Shown here piece by piece: positions 1-11,870 of a DNA stretch of 64,000 bases. Position numbers and translations under genes: made by a program. The stretch comes from Stenocarpella maydis (taxonomy: Eukaryota > Ascomycota > Sordariomycetes > Diaporthales > Diaporthaceae). The stretch's first letter is position 1; each line of letters starts with the position of its first letter. The notes below the pieces were generated by a model. That model was not told the DNA's origin and searched no databases. It was given only the letters and a program-made list of their open reading frames with translations. The stretch spans positions 186,001 through 250,000 of the forward strand of contig NQMI01000005.1 in the NCBI GenBank assembly GCA_002270565.1. The letters are read 5' to 3'.

Positions 1-676
1 AGCGAGTGTCCGACAGGAGAAAAATGTGCATCGACGGTGACTCGATATGGTGTGTGCTCTCTAGCAAGTAGCTAACTAAACTGGCTACTCCAACAACTCT
101 AGTCTAAAAGGCTATCCCGTGGGTGTGGATATCGTGGGAGCGTGTATTGGTAGGCCTGGGGAGCTACGAGCTTCTTCCGGTGCCTTTTTAGTTGACCAGT
201 GTAATTAATGGCGGTGTTGGTATTGGTTTTTTTGTTTGTTATTGGCTGAAATTGTGCGATGTACCAAAGTGCAAGGAGCCACGGAGCAAACGACAAGGCT
301 GTAAGGGCCACAGCAAACGGCAACTTGTTGGCTCGCCCCTCGCAGCTGAACCCCATTGCTCCTCCTCCTTCAGCTGGGATGGCCAAGCACGCTCGGGCCA
401 TGTGCACTCATCCAAAGCACGTTCAGCAGGTACACTATCTATGTATCTCTACTGCACTTTGTCTGCGACTCTTCTCCTTTTCATGTGGCGCGTTTGCTGG
501 CGGTGACATCACCAACCAACACGCACCGTCTTGACTTCCACTTACTTGTTCTTTATTGACAAAAAAACCAGTCACATCCCCATCCCACTGGTCGTATATC
601 CCGTCAGGACACAAATAGACGGGCCTGTCCTCCAGTCTCCCGCTTGGAAGCCCTTCCATGCGTCCTCACCTGCAGC
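1..676. other. intergenic, upstream of DUF6604 gene
   Basis: No supportable gene is seen here. The short open frames overlap each other on both strands and have no family-like content. The last 150 bases are the probable promoter and leader of the gene that starts at 677. Confidence 0.6.
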
Positions 677-3600
677 ATGGCTCCAGCACCAAACCCAACA
701 CCGCTCAGCAATGGTCTGCTTTGCATCTACAAACAGTACAAGGCAGACACCGAGACCATCGCCGGCTGGCTCAAGGTAAATGCCGTCAAGCGTGGCTACA
801 AGTTTGATGGCCAGGATGGGACAAACATTCGAACATCAGACTTCATCCCCAGTACGTCCCCCCCCCCTCGCAGTGCCTCTTTACCCGCGACAACGACCCC
901 GCAGCTATGATCTGATGTCTAGGAACGACTACCAGCTACACCCCTATCTTCTTTGAACGGTATTGCATACATCATCCTCCCAGTCCTTGGCTGCTAACGT
1001 TTGTGATCCTGCAGTGGCCAAGCAAATCGTTGCGGACGCAAGGCATACCAGGTTCAGCCTACTCCCAGCCATCCAGAAAGCCTTTCGTCGAGCCATCCTT
1101 TCTTCGAAGGAGTGTACTGCTTGGTACGAGCAAAATACGGAGGGCCAATGGAAGAGCAATGAGATGCACGCCTGTATTTCAACCCATGTATTTTTGCTAT
1201 CGCACAGTTGTCATTGAATGTTTAAACTGACCCGCGTACAGACTTCACAGTGATCCTGAGCACTACATGGGATATAATCCGCTCAGCCGCTGATTTTTCC
1301 GACCAGCAGCCCAAGACCCAACGGCCAAGTCTAAAGAAGAGCAGGCCCAAGGCTCGGGAAGCAGTTACCGAGAACAAGATTGTTGTCTCATCCAATCGTT
1401 TTTCTCCCGTCTCCATCGACGTAGGTGGCGACGAAGACAAAGATGAGCTGGATGATGTAGTCGTGGGAGGCGTCGCGTTGACCCATACCCCCACGAACAG
1501 CAAGAAATACAAACCATCATATGCGGTAACCCCTGCCAAGATCAGCCCTGACGAGGGTCAGATTGAGGAAGAATTCTGGTTTGCCATCCAGTCCTTCCTC
1601 CAAGAGCAACACAGGGTCCGCCAAGAGGTGAAGCGCTACTGGAACGACTACAAAAACCACGAGAGCAACCTCATCATGGCCACCTTCGGCACTCGCATGG
1701 CCATCGACCTCATTCGCAGATCGGAGATTGAGCTGGGTCTGCAGGTCAATCGGCCTGCGAGGTTCCCCGAAGCCAAGTACCCGGTCTCTACCTTCCCTGC
1801 TCTGCTCGTCGGTGCGAAACAGCAGGGCAACCAGCCTCCCGATGCCCCGTTAGACGGGTTTGTTCACGTATCGAGACATCTGAATGAGCTGACACTGTAC
1901 AACACTTATTCGACCCTCAAGTTTTGGTGGTACTGCCTCAGGGATGACTATTCATACGCTGTCGACGAGGAGATCTTTTCGAGAAAAGAGTTCAAACGCC
2001 TGATGGACAAAATCTCGTGGGTGAACCCCACTGCGAGCCAGCGCTTGCCATACGAGGATGACATAACAAGAGGCATAAGAGAGGCGCTGCAATGCGGGAA
2101 CGTCCCAACCTGGACTTCGTTTGCTTTGAGACTGTTGCTGGACATGGAAGACGTCCTTGGGGTTTGCGAACTCATACCTTGGGAGGACGCGTCTCAGAAC
2201 ACGAAGATGCACGCCCAAACCCCTCTGACCCACTGGCATCACCAGCGGGGTTGTCGTCACACCCCTTTTGACGAGGGTGAGCGCTACCCGAAGGACCGTT
2301 CTGTTAACAATGAGCACTCCCTCGTAAGCAAGCACACAAGCATGCTCGAGAAAGTGAGGTCATCCGAAGGACCTAGGAAGATGGGTAGGGCGAGGAAACA
2401 GCGGACCGCAAAGAAGAAACCATCGAAGGATGCCAGCGTCGATGAGGGCAGTGGGCCGTGTACTTGTGAGGCCTGTCTGAGATGTGGGTACGACCGCTAT
2501 AAGAAGGACGCCAAGCGTGCTCTAGAATGGGTGAGACGCGTGGAGGAGAATCCACTGAGTCGTCTTCCGCATCTCTCTGATCCAATCAGGAGAAACCCGC
2601 TGCACTGTGGTCTGATCAAGTACGATCTCTACCGCTCGCGCCAGGTGTAAGTACAGCGCCTTCATCATCCATTCGTGACTGCCTTTGGTGCACCTGCACT
2701 AACTGGTCCAAACAGGAGCGCTCTGAGCCAAAATACATATCACGACTGCGATCTCTGGACGATGATGTTCATCTATGCGGCCGGTCGATCGGCTTTTCCT
2801 GACTCACTCCGCTGGCCTGATATGGAGTTTGCTCTCTATCAGCAGGGTGAAAACCATGTCTTCTTCGGAGGAAGACCGAAGAATATCGAGTGGACGGCTC
2901 GAAAGTGGCTTTTGGCGTTGGGAAAGTCTTCGAATGAATACTCTTACAAAGACTTGGCCCACGTAAAATGCTGCAGCTCGAGGTTCTTCATCAACTTCAA
3001 GAAGTGGCGACCACTGAAAGACAACAGTGTTTTGGGAGGATTCGTCTCGTCTCGAATGCACTGTTGCGACATGCATCACGCTATCGAGCAGGACAATTTC
3101 ATGGAAATGATTCGAAAGATGCATACCCCGGATGCCCTTTCACGCCTGGCTCGTATGCTTGATATGAGCCAGGACGAGGCTACGGATTTTGTAGCGAATT
3201 GGACCAGTCGGCTGCATAGCTGGACGCTTAAGGACATCCTCGAGCTCACTCAGATGTACCTCGCTGTGGACCTCGCGGACATAGGATTCGACTGGCCTGC
3301 GTTGGATTCTACCTGCTCAGAGATGTGGAAGGAAGCTTTGCCTTTGCTTCATACCCAGCACGCCGATGACGAAAGTCATGAGGACACCAATTGTGACTAC
3401 GGCGACTGTGATTTTGGGTAAGTTCGAATCTTCTCCTTTTTCGGTTCGCCATCTGCCATGTTTTGCAAATGGTCTACAATACATCGCCGTGGCATCTAGC
3501 GATTGGTTAACACGTACTAGCCCTCAGCCCTCAACCTGGACCACGATGATCCTCAGCCAAGCGGCTGAGGTTGAAATCGGCATTTCGGACAAGAAGAAGA

Positions 3601-3944
3601 AAGACCCCACTGTGTTTTCTGACGAGCTCCAGAAGGGCAGTCCCGCCTTCATGAAACTATGGTCTTTGATTCAAGCCCACTGTCGCAGGAGAGTCAACAC
3701 TGCCCTTGGGCACGGGATCTTCTCTAGCTTTGCTGCAGAGCAGGGGCTTGTCAAACTTCTGGACACGAGGAACGAGAAGTCATACCCAGCCCGAATCGTT
3801 GCTCCTCACGTCCATAAGTGCTTCAAGGGGTATCCGGAGGGCCTTGCGAGGCAGAGCAGCTCGATGATTCTGGCCAAGAATGTCATGTCCAACGACACTG
3901 GTGGGCTTCATACTTCGCGGAAAGTCAAGCGCGGCAGCACGTGA
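677..3944 (+). CDS. DUF6604 family protein, five exons
   Basis: The spliced model is join(677..851, 1015..1173, 1242..2646, 2716..3417, 3521..3944), 954 aa. All four introns keep phase; three have strong GT donors (GTACGT, GTAAGT, GTAAGT) and 1174 uses a weaker GTATTT. The N-terminus (residues 5-110) has the layout of the fungal DUF6604 domain: a YKQYKADTETIAGWL stretch, a DFIPMAKQI segment formed across the first junction, and an LLPAIQKAFRRAILSSKECTAWY segment. The middle has a basic, Lys-rich linker followed by CTCEACLRCGYDRY (about residues 515-530), a possible metal site. The remainder is helical-looking and unrecognised. DUF6604 proteins are common in filamentous ascomycetes and have no established function. 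A GTGAGA just before the stop at 3942-3944 could be a donor, so the exact C-terminus is less certain than the rest. Confidence 0.8.
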
Positions 3945-4750
3945 GAGCCAGCGACTGAATGTACACCGGAGAGATCGTGTCAAGGGAGCAGGAGCAGTCG
4001 CAAGAGCACGGCAAGGATGCGGTATGGTATGTTTGTCAAGATTTATGCGCTGTCAGAGTAAGTATTACGGGAGTGCGCGAGTTTTAGTGGCTGGTCTGGG
4101 GTGCAGTTGCAGGTGTTCTAGGTGTGTGTGTTCTGGGTGTTCGGTGGCAGGTGTTATGAATGTCTGGGGATGGGGGATTCTTGGGGTGTATTCAGGAGCC
4201 ACCGCGTGAGTACTTGTGTCACTGTAATCATGAACATGTCTCTTCTCTCCAACGTGCCTGTACCAAGTTGCGATCATACGTGATACAAATTACTGTGACC
4301 CATGTAAATACCCGATTTCTAGTAGCCTACAAATAAATTATAAGTCTTCATAACCTGAATAATAAAGTAATAAGAAATGGAACTCAAGATAAAATATTAA
4401 ACTTCAATTTGAAAGCTATCACGCAGCATTACTGCTGCGCTGTAGCTACGCGCGTGCTCTTATTAACAAAAGGCATAGAGTTTAAAAATGGTCTTTTAAT
4501 TCTAGTGCAGTCTATATTATATACCCAGGTAGCTAGAGCTGTTCGTCGTGCCATCACAGTAATCGCAATCAGGGGTGCTCGGAATTTGGTGCGGGCACGT
4601 CAGGGACAAAGTCAATTTGGAACATGTCCAATAGTTAGATATGTCATTATGGGTGGTATCATAGGCGCGAAATCTATCGTCATTAAATGTCATGACCGTC
4701 ATGGTGCCTTCCGGCCATATACAGAGTAACTGCGGAGCGGGCGGTATTGG
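3945..4750. other. AT-rich intergenic, possible decayed repeat
   Basis: No gene is seen. From about 4270 to 4730 base composition turns clearly AT-rich, with many TA steps and stops in all frames, unlike the flanking GC-rich genes. This fits an old RIP-affected repeat, but no transposon protein can be read from it. Confidence 0.45.
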
Positions 4751-6144
4751 TCAGCCAGAGCCCATGATACTGACAGGGGCAACATAAAGACGGAGGAGGA
4801 GGGGGTTACTCACACAATATAGTAGAAGTGAATCTTTGTGTTCCTCAGGTCCTTCCTGACCTCCACAAGCATTAGCTCCACCTCCTCGACCGCCATGCCC
4901 AGCATCTTGGTGAACAGGCCGATGGAGAAGCCGTGCAGCCCGTCGAGGATGTTCTCCATCTGCATCATGCCCAGCATCTTCTGGTCCTCGCCCTTTGCCC
5001 ACGGGTTCCCGGGCAGGGCGAACTTCCTCTCGACGACGTCGACGAAGCCGGCGTCGAGCATCTGGGCCTTGAAGCGGGCGGCGGCGAGCCCGTTCTTGCC
5101 CATGCGGCGCACGCCCTCGAGGACGCAGTCGTTCCAGCGCTCGAGGGCGGTCCCCGAGAGCGAGTCGTCGACGCACTGCATCTTGACGTAGTAGTCCTGG
5201 AACTCTGCCCAGCCGCCGGGCTCAAGGTTCTCCATGCACGAGCGGAAGATGTCGGGGAAGTCGGAGAAGGAGCCGCACATGAAGCGGGCGTGTATGTAGT
5301 CGAAGCGGTGGCCAAAGACCCACTCGTCCTCGGCGTCGTCGACCTCGAAGCGGCAGTTTGGCGGGACATACTCGGGCTGGATGGGCGACAGGTCCGTGCC
5401 CAGGACGTCCGACTCGGGGTGCTCGTTGGCGAACTCGATGGCCCAGATGCCGGTGCCGGTGCCGATGTCCAGCACGCGGTTGGGCCGCGAGATGGGGGCG
5501 AGGTTGAGGCCGCCAAAGAGGCGCACGCTGATGGAGTGCTGCAGCTCCAGGCGCTCCTGCTCGGGTATGTCGTTGGGCATGAAGTACTTGCCCTCGTGGT
5601 AGCGGTGCCAGGTGCGCCCGTGCTCCTCGACAAAGTCGAAGACGGACGAGGACGCGGACATGGACGAGGACTGCGCGCGGAAGGACCCCAGCGCCGAGTC
5701 AGCGTCGCTGTCGTCCGTGTCGATGCTCAGCCCCAGCGAGAAGCTCGAGGGCGCGTTGAGGCTGGCGTTGTCGGAGTCCGGATGGGTGCTGCTGGGCCCG
5801 GCGCCGCCGCCCGAGGACGAGCCAGGGCCGGAGCCGGGTTCCGAGGCGGCGGCGGCGGAAGAGGCGAAAGAGGCGCGGAATGTGATCTCATGATCCGAGG
5901 CGGCAGGTTCATGATTTGACGGGTCCGGGCGTGCTGCGGACTGGTCGCGCGCGGCCTTGTGAGCCGGCGGCGCATAAAGAGTGGTTGCTGGTGCAGAGGC
6001 GAGGGTGGCGTGGATCTCGGCTGCCGCTTGTGGTGGGCCGGCTGTCGCCTGGGCTTCGTGGTCCTGTGCCGCGGCGGGAGCTGAGCCCTCGTGGTTTGCT
6101 ACCATGTCGGGCGGCGGGTCGATCAGCAGGTCGCGGATGTCCAT
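4751..6144 (-). CDS. LaeA-like S-adenosylmethionine methyltransferase
   Basis: The model is complement(join(4751..4769, 4814..6144)), 449 aa. Residues 1-165 are low-complexity, Ala/Ser/Pro-rich and probably disordered. The class I methyltransferase fold follows: SAM motif I VLDIGTGTGIWAIEFA at about 224-239, the acidic GTDLSPIQPEYVPPN loop, DYIHARFMCGSFSDF, and LEPGGWAEFQDY (motif III region). This arrangement is typical of the LaeA/TAM-like methyltransferases of filamentous fungi, several of which regulate secondary metabolism and development in the nucleus. Whether this one does is not shown by the sequence, and the family has many paralogues. The unspliced frame stops at 4810-4812 right after a GTGAGT donor. 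A 44-bp intron with CTGTCAG acceptor adds a six-residue tail; that intron is unusually short, so the tail is tentative. No secondary-metabolite cluster is visible beside it. Confidence 0.85.
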
Positions 6145-9100
6145 GGTACCCTCGAGAGGGCCCCAAGACGGGGCAGACGGCGCCTAAATAAACGTATCTC
6201 TTTTTCTCTTGTCTGCTTCCCCCAATACGGCCTGGTTGGGAATGGGGGGGAGGCCGCAGGAAAAGACCTCGGATCGGCAGGACGGCAGCTGGCTGGGAGT
6301 GAGAAAAGGAGATGGCGGGAGGGGCTCGTCGTCGGGCGAAGGGTCTCACATCAGCGCAGCGCAGCGCAGCGCAGCCCAGCGCACGCCCCGGCAAAGGCCC
6401 AGAGCAGCAGCCTAGGCTGCAGTCAGCAAGATGGCCCGGCGCGGACCCCTCTCGACTGGTTCCCTGTGTGAAGCCGCGAATCCGCGAGAGGAAAGGCGCG
6501 GCTTAGGACTTTGCTTGGCCAGTGAGGAGGCTCCGGGCAGAGCCTCTGGGATGATTCCCTCGACAGCACCGTGGCGTCCTGCGTGTGTGCCACGAAACCG
6601 AGGAGTTGCGAGGGGGAACAAGGAAGCACGGCGTGCAGCAGGTAGCGCCAAGTTATTTCTTTTTCGTCCCAGTCCCTTGGTATTGGGAGTTTAAGCATGG
6701 AAGGGATTGTGTCGCGGCGGACCCTGCGAAGGATATACATAGTATTATACGACTCCCCCTTCTTTTCCGGCTGTGGCAGGGATTCAAGACAAGGGGCCAG
6801 GTTTGTTTCGACAGTCACCCAGTAGCCGGCCAGCAAGGCCAGTCAAATCGGTCAGTTATCAGTCCCCAACAGGAGACTGGAGGAAGACAAGGAGGCGCAA
6901 TGCCGTCGTTGGCCTAGCACGCAACCAAGCCTGCTCTTGTCCCTCCTGGGCGCGCATGTGGAACTCGCAGGTTTCGTCGGGCAAAAGATGCAGGGCGGCC
7001 CTATACCTCTGGTTGAGGAAGGTCGGCCGACGTGGTGCGAGGCCATGCAGGTGAGAAGCAGGTGCTTCAGCTTAGCCAACGCAGGTCTCGTCGTTCCCGC
7101 CCGGCATGCATTGTCAGCTCGTCAGCTCGCTAGGTTTCTTGTGCCTCGCCGTCGTACTTGTGACGGGCGCAAGGGACGACGATGCTGGGCGATGACGGTG
7201 ATGATGTGTGCCCACCTGAGGGTGTGCAGGCTGGTGTGGGTCGGTTTGTCTGTTGGTTGGTGTCTCTCATACTACAATAGTAGTTGTCTTCTTCTGCTGA
7301 TCCTGGTCATCGACGTGCTGGAAGAAAAAGAGGCGCCGCGGGTTTCCCCAGCTAGGCCTGTCCCTGCTTTTTTCCTCCCGCTGCTGCAGCTGTCATGCCC
7401 ACCTAAAAGACATTTTCCCCACCGTCTGCAAATCCTCACTCTGACTAAGCTGCTGGACAACATCGCCTCAACTCCACTTCTACACTCATCATCTTGCCAT
7501 CGCCCCCTGACTCTCCCCATCTGTGCCTTCAGATTCCTCAGCATGAAGATCAATCTCCGCTGGCCGGAGCTCCAGGCTCTTCGACGTTCCCTGGCCAGCA
7601 GGATTGATCCCATCGTCTTTCGGTCCGCATCCTTTCTCATGTCAGCTGTCAGGTGTCTTTTCTCACTTGGCAACCCACTGCCGCCCAGCTTTCGTCTTTC
7701 TTCCCCTACCTAGGATCCACAAACAAGGCTCACTCATCATTTCCATTTGTAACCTTAATCCCCACCAAAGCACCTGAGACCCCCGGCTACTGTATGGTCG
7801 GCGACCTCGGAAAGATCAGTGGCTTGCCAACACCCAAGTGCATCCTGCGTACTCCCACACTGGCCAGACATGGCGGTTGCTCCCAGGCACGACTTTGCGG
7901 CTCCGTTGGGGTTTGCATAATCATGCCATTTACTATGTATGTAGTATTACCGTGGTGGAGCTGTCCTGGTTGTCATACCACAGCTCGGCGCCACGGTACA
8001 AAATGCAGTGCCACCGCCCCCCCCCCTTCCAGCGGACATGTAGTTACACAGAGGTGGTTGGCAGGTGGCATGCCATGCATCATGACTAACATGCCCTACT
8101 CCGCGTTTGTTGGGTTACAGTGCGTCGGGATCGCTCCCAAACATTGCCTTCTGTGTCCTGCGGAAATCTGGCTCGGGATGCGCAACCATGCGGTGGAAAT
8201 ATCGGGCTTACGCCGATTTCCATTGCGTCTTCCCTATACAAAACATCACCTCTATGTATGATCAGCGGCTGCTCACTAGTCTTTGCAGGCGTATACCGAA
8301 TTTCATCAATGTTGACATCACTTTGATCTGCTCCAGCTCGTTTCACTCAATCCATCTCTGTCCTCCTCAGTCCCCAAAGACGGAGCACCGCCACTAACTA
8401 TGATCCACAGAACAATCATTGCTGCTGATTCCCGAGCTGCTGTGCCTCGCGGTTTACCAAGGCAGTTGTGGTGACGCACAAACCTAGCAGGGAAGGCCAA
8501 GGTCGGCCCAGAGATGACCATTCGAAGAGAGCCACGTACGAACGCGTAAATTCCCGCCGCATCTTCAATAACTGACAGGACGATATTTCGGGACAGAGTG
8601 GGCCCAAGGCCCGAGTTCCTGCGGCGCGTAATCAAAGTATACATTACAGTGGCTGACTGATCGCTACGCGTACAGCAGCCGGTCACCTCCACTTTGTTTG
8701 CTCATATGGCAAGCCTTGGCGGCCTGTGCAACTTTACGGAGCACAAAGGCTAATTGCTTTTACGTGCACCGTAGCTATTCGAGAGTCATTGCTGTAGACA
8801 TGCAAGAATCTGAAGTCCCAAAGTCGTTGTTGGATTGATACTCACCCGTCAGGTTATAACTAACGCTAGGGGTACTATGCAGGGTGCGGCATCCCATTTT
8901 GCTCTTATAGTAACTGGTTCTGCTTTGCTAATCCGATCGCAATAACCTTTCTTTGGAGGGAAGAAAAACTCAAAATAAAAAAAGAGCCGCGGCGGTCCGC
9001 TCATATAGTCTTGAGAGATCAAGTAGTCTCTGTCCAGGACCATGTCGATTGTTCATCAAATCGCTTAAAACTCCTCACTGGGACACCCGTTTTATACCGT

Positions 9101-10449
9101 TTACACCCAGAAGAATTGTCGCTGGATCGAATAGAGGACACCCCTTTCGTGGGCGACATCCGAGATCACCCTGCAGACTGAAGGGACCAAGAGGTGATAA
9201 CGGTATATGAATATCCATGCCATTACTAGGACAGCTGAATCTCGTCGAATGAGCCCGACCTCGGGACAATCTGGATCCCAGTGGCTACCTATTCTCCCGT
9301 TGGATGATCTCGCCACCACAACGGCAATAGGGTATGAGGCCCGAAGGTGCACTTTGTCTTTTGCATGTAAAAGACGATCAAGTCGCAGTTTTGGCTGGAC
9401 TATGCCCTTAATACTGGTCTGCGCTGCTGCCGCTCCAATAACGAGCAGCCTGGAGCACCGGTGTCAAAACGTCTCAGGACGCCAGCCAGCCTTGGCAGGT
9501 CGAGTCTCCGGACCGGTTTCAATGGCACCACTTCAGACGAACCCACTCAGCAGCTTTGCGGACCCTGAAAAGCCCTTGGGACATGACTCGCCGGCAAGTA
9601 CCGTGGAGAATGGTGGGGACCATGACCGTGGCACCGTCTTGCAGGTCGCACAGCCATGTGCCTGGACTGGATCCCGGTGTACCACGTGAAGGGGTTTCAA
9701 CTGCATCTTGGTGAGCCCGACCTCATCACAGGGAATTCCTCCTACCGGCACCTGCGCTTATTGGAAGAGGTTGCCGTGTGATGTACAAGCAAGTTTGATC
9801 TGCCCTGGGTACTTGCATTTACAAACGTGGTGTGGCCCAACGCAGCTGAGCCGTTATGACGACTTGGAGACCCAGAAGCTGAAACAATAGCAATTCAGTT
9901 TGATCTGACAGGGAACTGAGATCGTCTGGAGCACCAAGGGGGCGCTATCGGGCAAGGATGGTGATCTTGCTGGAGGCGAGGCCTTCAATGTTGGCATACG
10001 AGTCAGCCAATCGGTATGATCACCCTCGCACCTCGTCCCGACTTGCTGCCAGGGGAGTCTTCGTCTGCAGTCATCCAACCACCCCTCCGGCTACTACATC
10101 CGTTCGAAACTCGGCGCCCAATGACCCACGTGCGCACCATGCCCTCCAGACCAGCTGTTCTCTGCTGCATACGGCGGCACAACACGTCTGGTCTGCACAA
10201 GGAGGGTCCTGGTAATTTGGCCACAGATCTCAAGACCCATCGCCCTACGGGGCGCAACCTGTTTGACTCTCCAGACCCTTCCTGTTTCCTCCGACCCCAC
10301 TCACATTATATACAGACACTGGAGGCCGGATTGTTAAAGTCTGGTGCTGCGCACCCTTGCTGCTCCCTCACGACTGAGAACAGCGTACTGTCTCTTTCCT
10401 TTCTCTTTTTCTCAGCAGTCCAAACATGCTGATATTCACTGACCTGCGA
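6145..10449. other. long gene-poor region
   Basis: More than 4 kb without a supportable gene. Open frames here are short, mutually overlapping and family-less. The segment from 7380 to 7560 is pyrimidine-rich like fungal transcript leaders and leads into a 60-codon frame (ATG 7543), which is not convincing as a gene. GCGCAGC short tandem units occur near 6354-6380. Part of the region just above 6145 must be the promoter and leader of the methyltransferase. Confidence 0.5.
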
Positions 10450-10672
10450 ACGACCGCTAAGCCCATGGAAACGAATTCCTATTAGGGAGACCTGGGAGCC
10501 GGCTCTCCGCATTCTTCGCTTCTTCACTCCGGGGGAGCTTCAGTACAAGGGGTACCTTCCTGTGCTCGACGGCAACAGCCTGTGGGAGGACGACTTGAAG
10601 GAATACCGGAAAGACCTACGTATACCACGCCGATTCCACCAAACGCGAGACGACTCTCCGGTATTCAGGTAG
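10450..10672 (+). pseudogene. coding-like fragment of unknown gene
   Basis: The frame through 10463-10672 reads about 70 codons with GC-rich third positions and a protein-like composition, including IRETWEPALRILRFF and KGYLPVLDGNSLWEDDLKEY. It has no convincing start and ends at TAG 10670-10672, 28 bases before the receptor start codon. It is too short to assign. It may be a gene relic, an unannotated upstream exon, or a chance frame in the leader of the receptor gene. Confidence 0.3.
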
Positions 10673-10700
10673 TCTCTATCCGCGGAACATCGCCGCCATC

Positions 10701-11870
10701 ATGGCTTACGAGCCCTGGGTTGCGGTCCCGACCCTGGTGTGCAGCACGCTGTCTGCGGTTGCCACAGGTGCTGTGATCTTGATGTGGCTGTTTTCGAGGC
10801 ATGACGAAAAACATTCATTTCGATACGCACTGGTCATGAACTTGACAATCGCCGGTAAGCAGAGCAGCTACTTGGTTAGATGGACCGTGTGTACTGAACA
10901 TGACGTTTCAGAGTTCATCAACTCACTCAACAACACCATCTCCGGGAGCATAGTCGTATCGACACAGAAATGGCTCAAGCTCGGAACAAGCTGTAATTTG
11001 AACGGATGGATCGGGCAGGTCTCAGTCCAGGCGGCCGACTTCTCCGTCCTCGCCATCGCGGTCGTGACCCTGCTAACCATCAACTTCAACCGCTGGATCA
11101 TGCACTGCAGCACGAGGGAGCAGCGCTTTATCTGCGGCTTTGTGTGGGTGGTGCCCTTCTTCACCGCCTCGCTCGCCCTGGTCACGAACAAGATCGGGCC
11201 CGTGACGGGCAACTGGTGCTGGATCGCGCAGGACCCACCGTACCTGCGGTACGCCCTGGGCCACGGCTGGCGCTTCGCCATCTTCCTCGCCGTCATCGGG
11301 ATCTACACTGCCGTGTTCTTCAACGTGCGCCGCCGCCTCTCCCGCCGCAACTCGGAGCCCGCCCTGCGGAGGAGCCACTCCTTCAGCATGTACGCCGGCT
11401 CGGCGTCGGACGTCAGCGCGGTCATGACCAACAACGAGCTCATCCGGGGCAAGCACACCATGCCGACGACGGTGCGCGAGGCCGTCACGCGGTCCAGCTC
11501 CGAGCGCAACAAGACCACCGGCCTCGAGGCCGCGCAGGAGTCCAAGCTCGGCGCGCAGCAGCGCCTCGGCATCAAGCCGCGCATCCGCGTCATCCAGAGC
11601 AGCCGCCTCGACCATGACACCAGGCACTGGCTGCTGCTGTCGCTGTTCCCCATGGCCTACATCGTGGTGTGGATCCCCGGGCTGGCGAACCGCTTCGCCG
11701 AGCTGGCGGGCCACCAGGAGCAGTGGCTCGTCGCGGCGCAGGCGACGACGCAGCTCACGGGGCTGGTCAACGCGCTCGTGTACGGGTTCAAGGAGCACAG
11801 GCACATGATGAAGAGAAAGAAGAAGGCGGCCGAGCTTGTGAAGAAGAGCGGGCTGGATTTGGACGTTTGA
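10701..11870 (+). CDS. cAMP-receptor-like seven-transmembrane GPCR
   Basis: The model is join(10701..10854, 10912..11870), 370 aa. The 57-bp intron (GTAAGC donor, CTGAAC branch, TTTCAG acceptor) is divisible by three and can be read through. Removing it restores the family motif LTIAEFINSLNNTISG. Hydrophobic helices are visible at about residues 10-30, 40-60, 82-110 (WIGQVSVQAADFSVLAIAVVTLL), 125-145 and 170-190, followed by a long Ser/Arg-rich third cytoplasmic loop (about 200-300) and two last helices (LLLSLFPMAYIVVWIPGLANR and a final segment ending LVNALVYGFKEH). The layout matches fungal class V receptors related to Dictyostelium cAMP receptors (Neurospora GPR-1 and Aspergillus GprH types). 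It should sit in the plasma membrane and signal through G proteins; the ligand cannot be read from sequence. The Lys-rich tail is typical of membrane-proximal cytosolic ends. Confidence 0.85.
   Translation: MAYEPWVAVPTLVCSTLSAVATGAVILMWLFSRHDEKHSFRYALVMNLTIAGKQSSYLVRWTVCTEHDVSEFINSLNNTISGSIVVSTQKWLKLGTSCNLNGWIGQVSVQAADFSVLAIAVVTLLTINFNRWIMHCSTREQRFICGFVWVVPFFTASLALVTNKIGPVTGNWCWIAQDPPYLRYALGHGWRFAIFLAVIGIYTAVFFNVRRRLSRRNSEPALRRSHSFSMYAGSASDVSAVMTNNELIRGKHTMPTTVREAVTRSSSERNKTTGLEAAQESKLGAQQRLGIKPRIRVIQSSRLDHDTRHWLLLSLFPMAYIVVWIPGLANRFAELAGHQEQWLVAAQATTQLTGLVNALVYGFKEHRHMMKRKKKAAELVKKSGLDLDV

Noticed and set aside
4933..5919. 328-codon plus-strand frame
   Set aside because: Antisense to the methyltransferase, which has clear SAM motifs.
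7543..7713. Short frame starting MKINLRWPELQALRRSL after a pyrimidine-rich leader
   Set aside because: Only about 57 codons, no domain, and no intron signals extending it.
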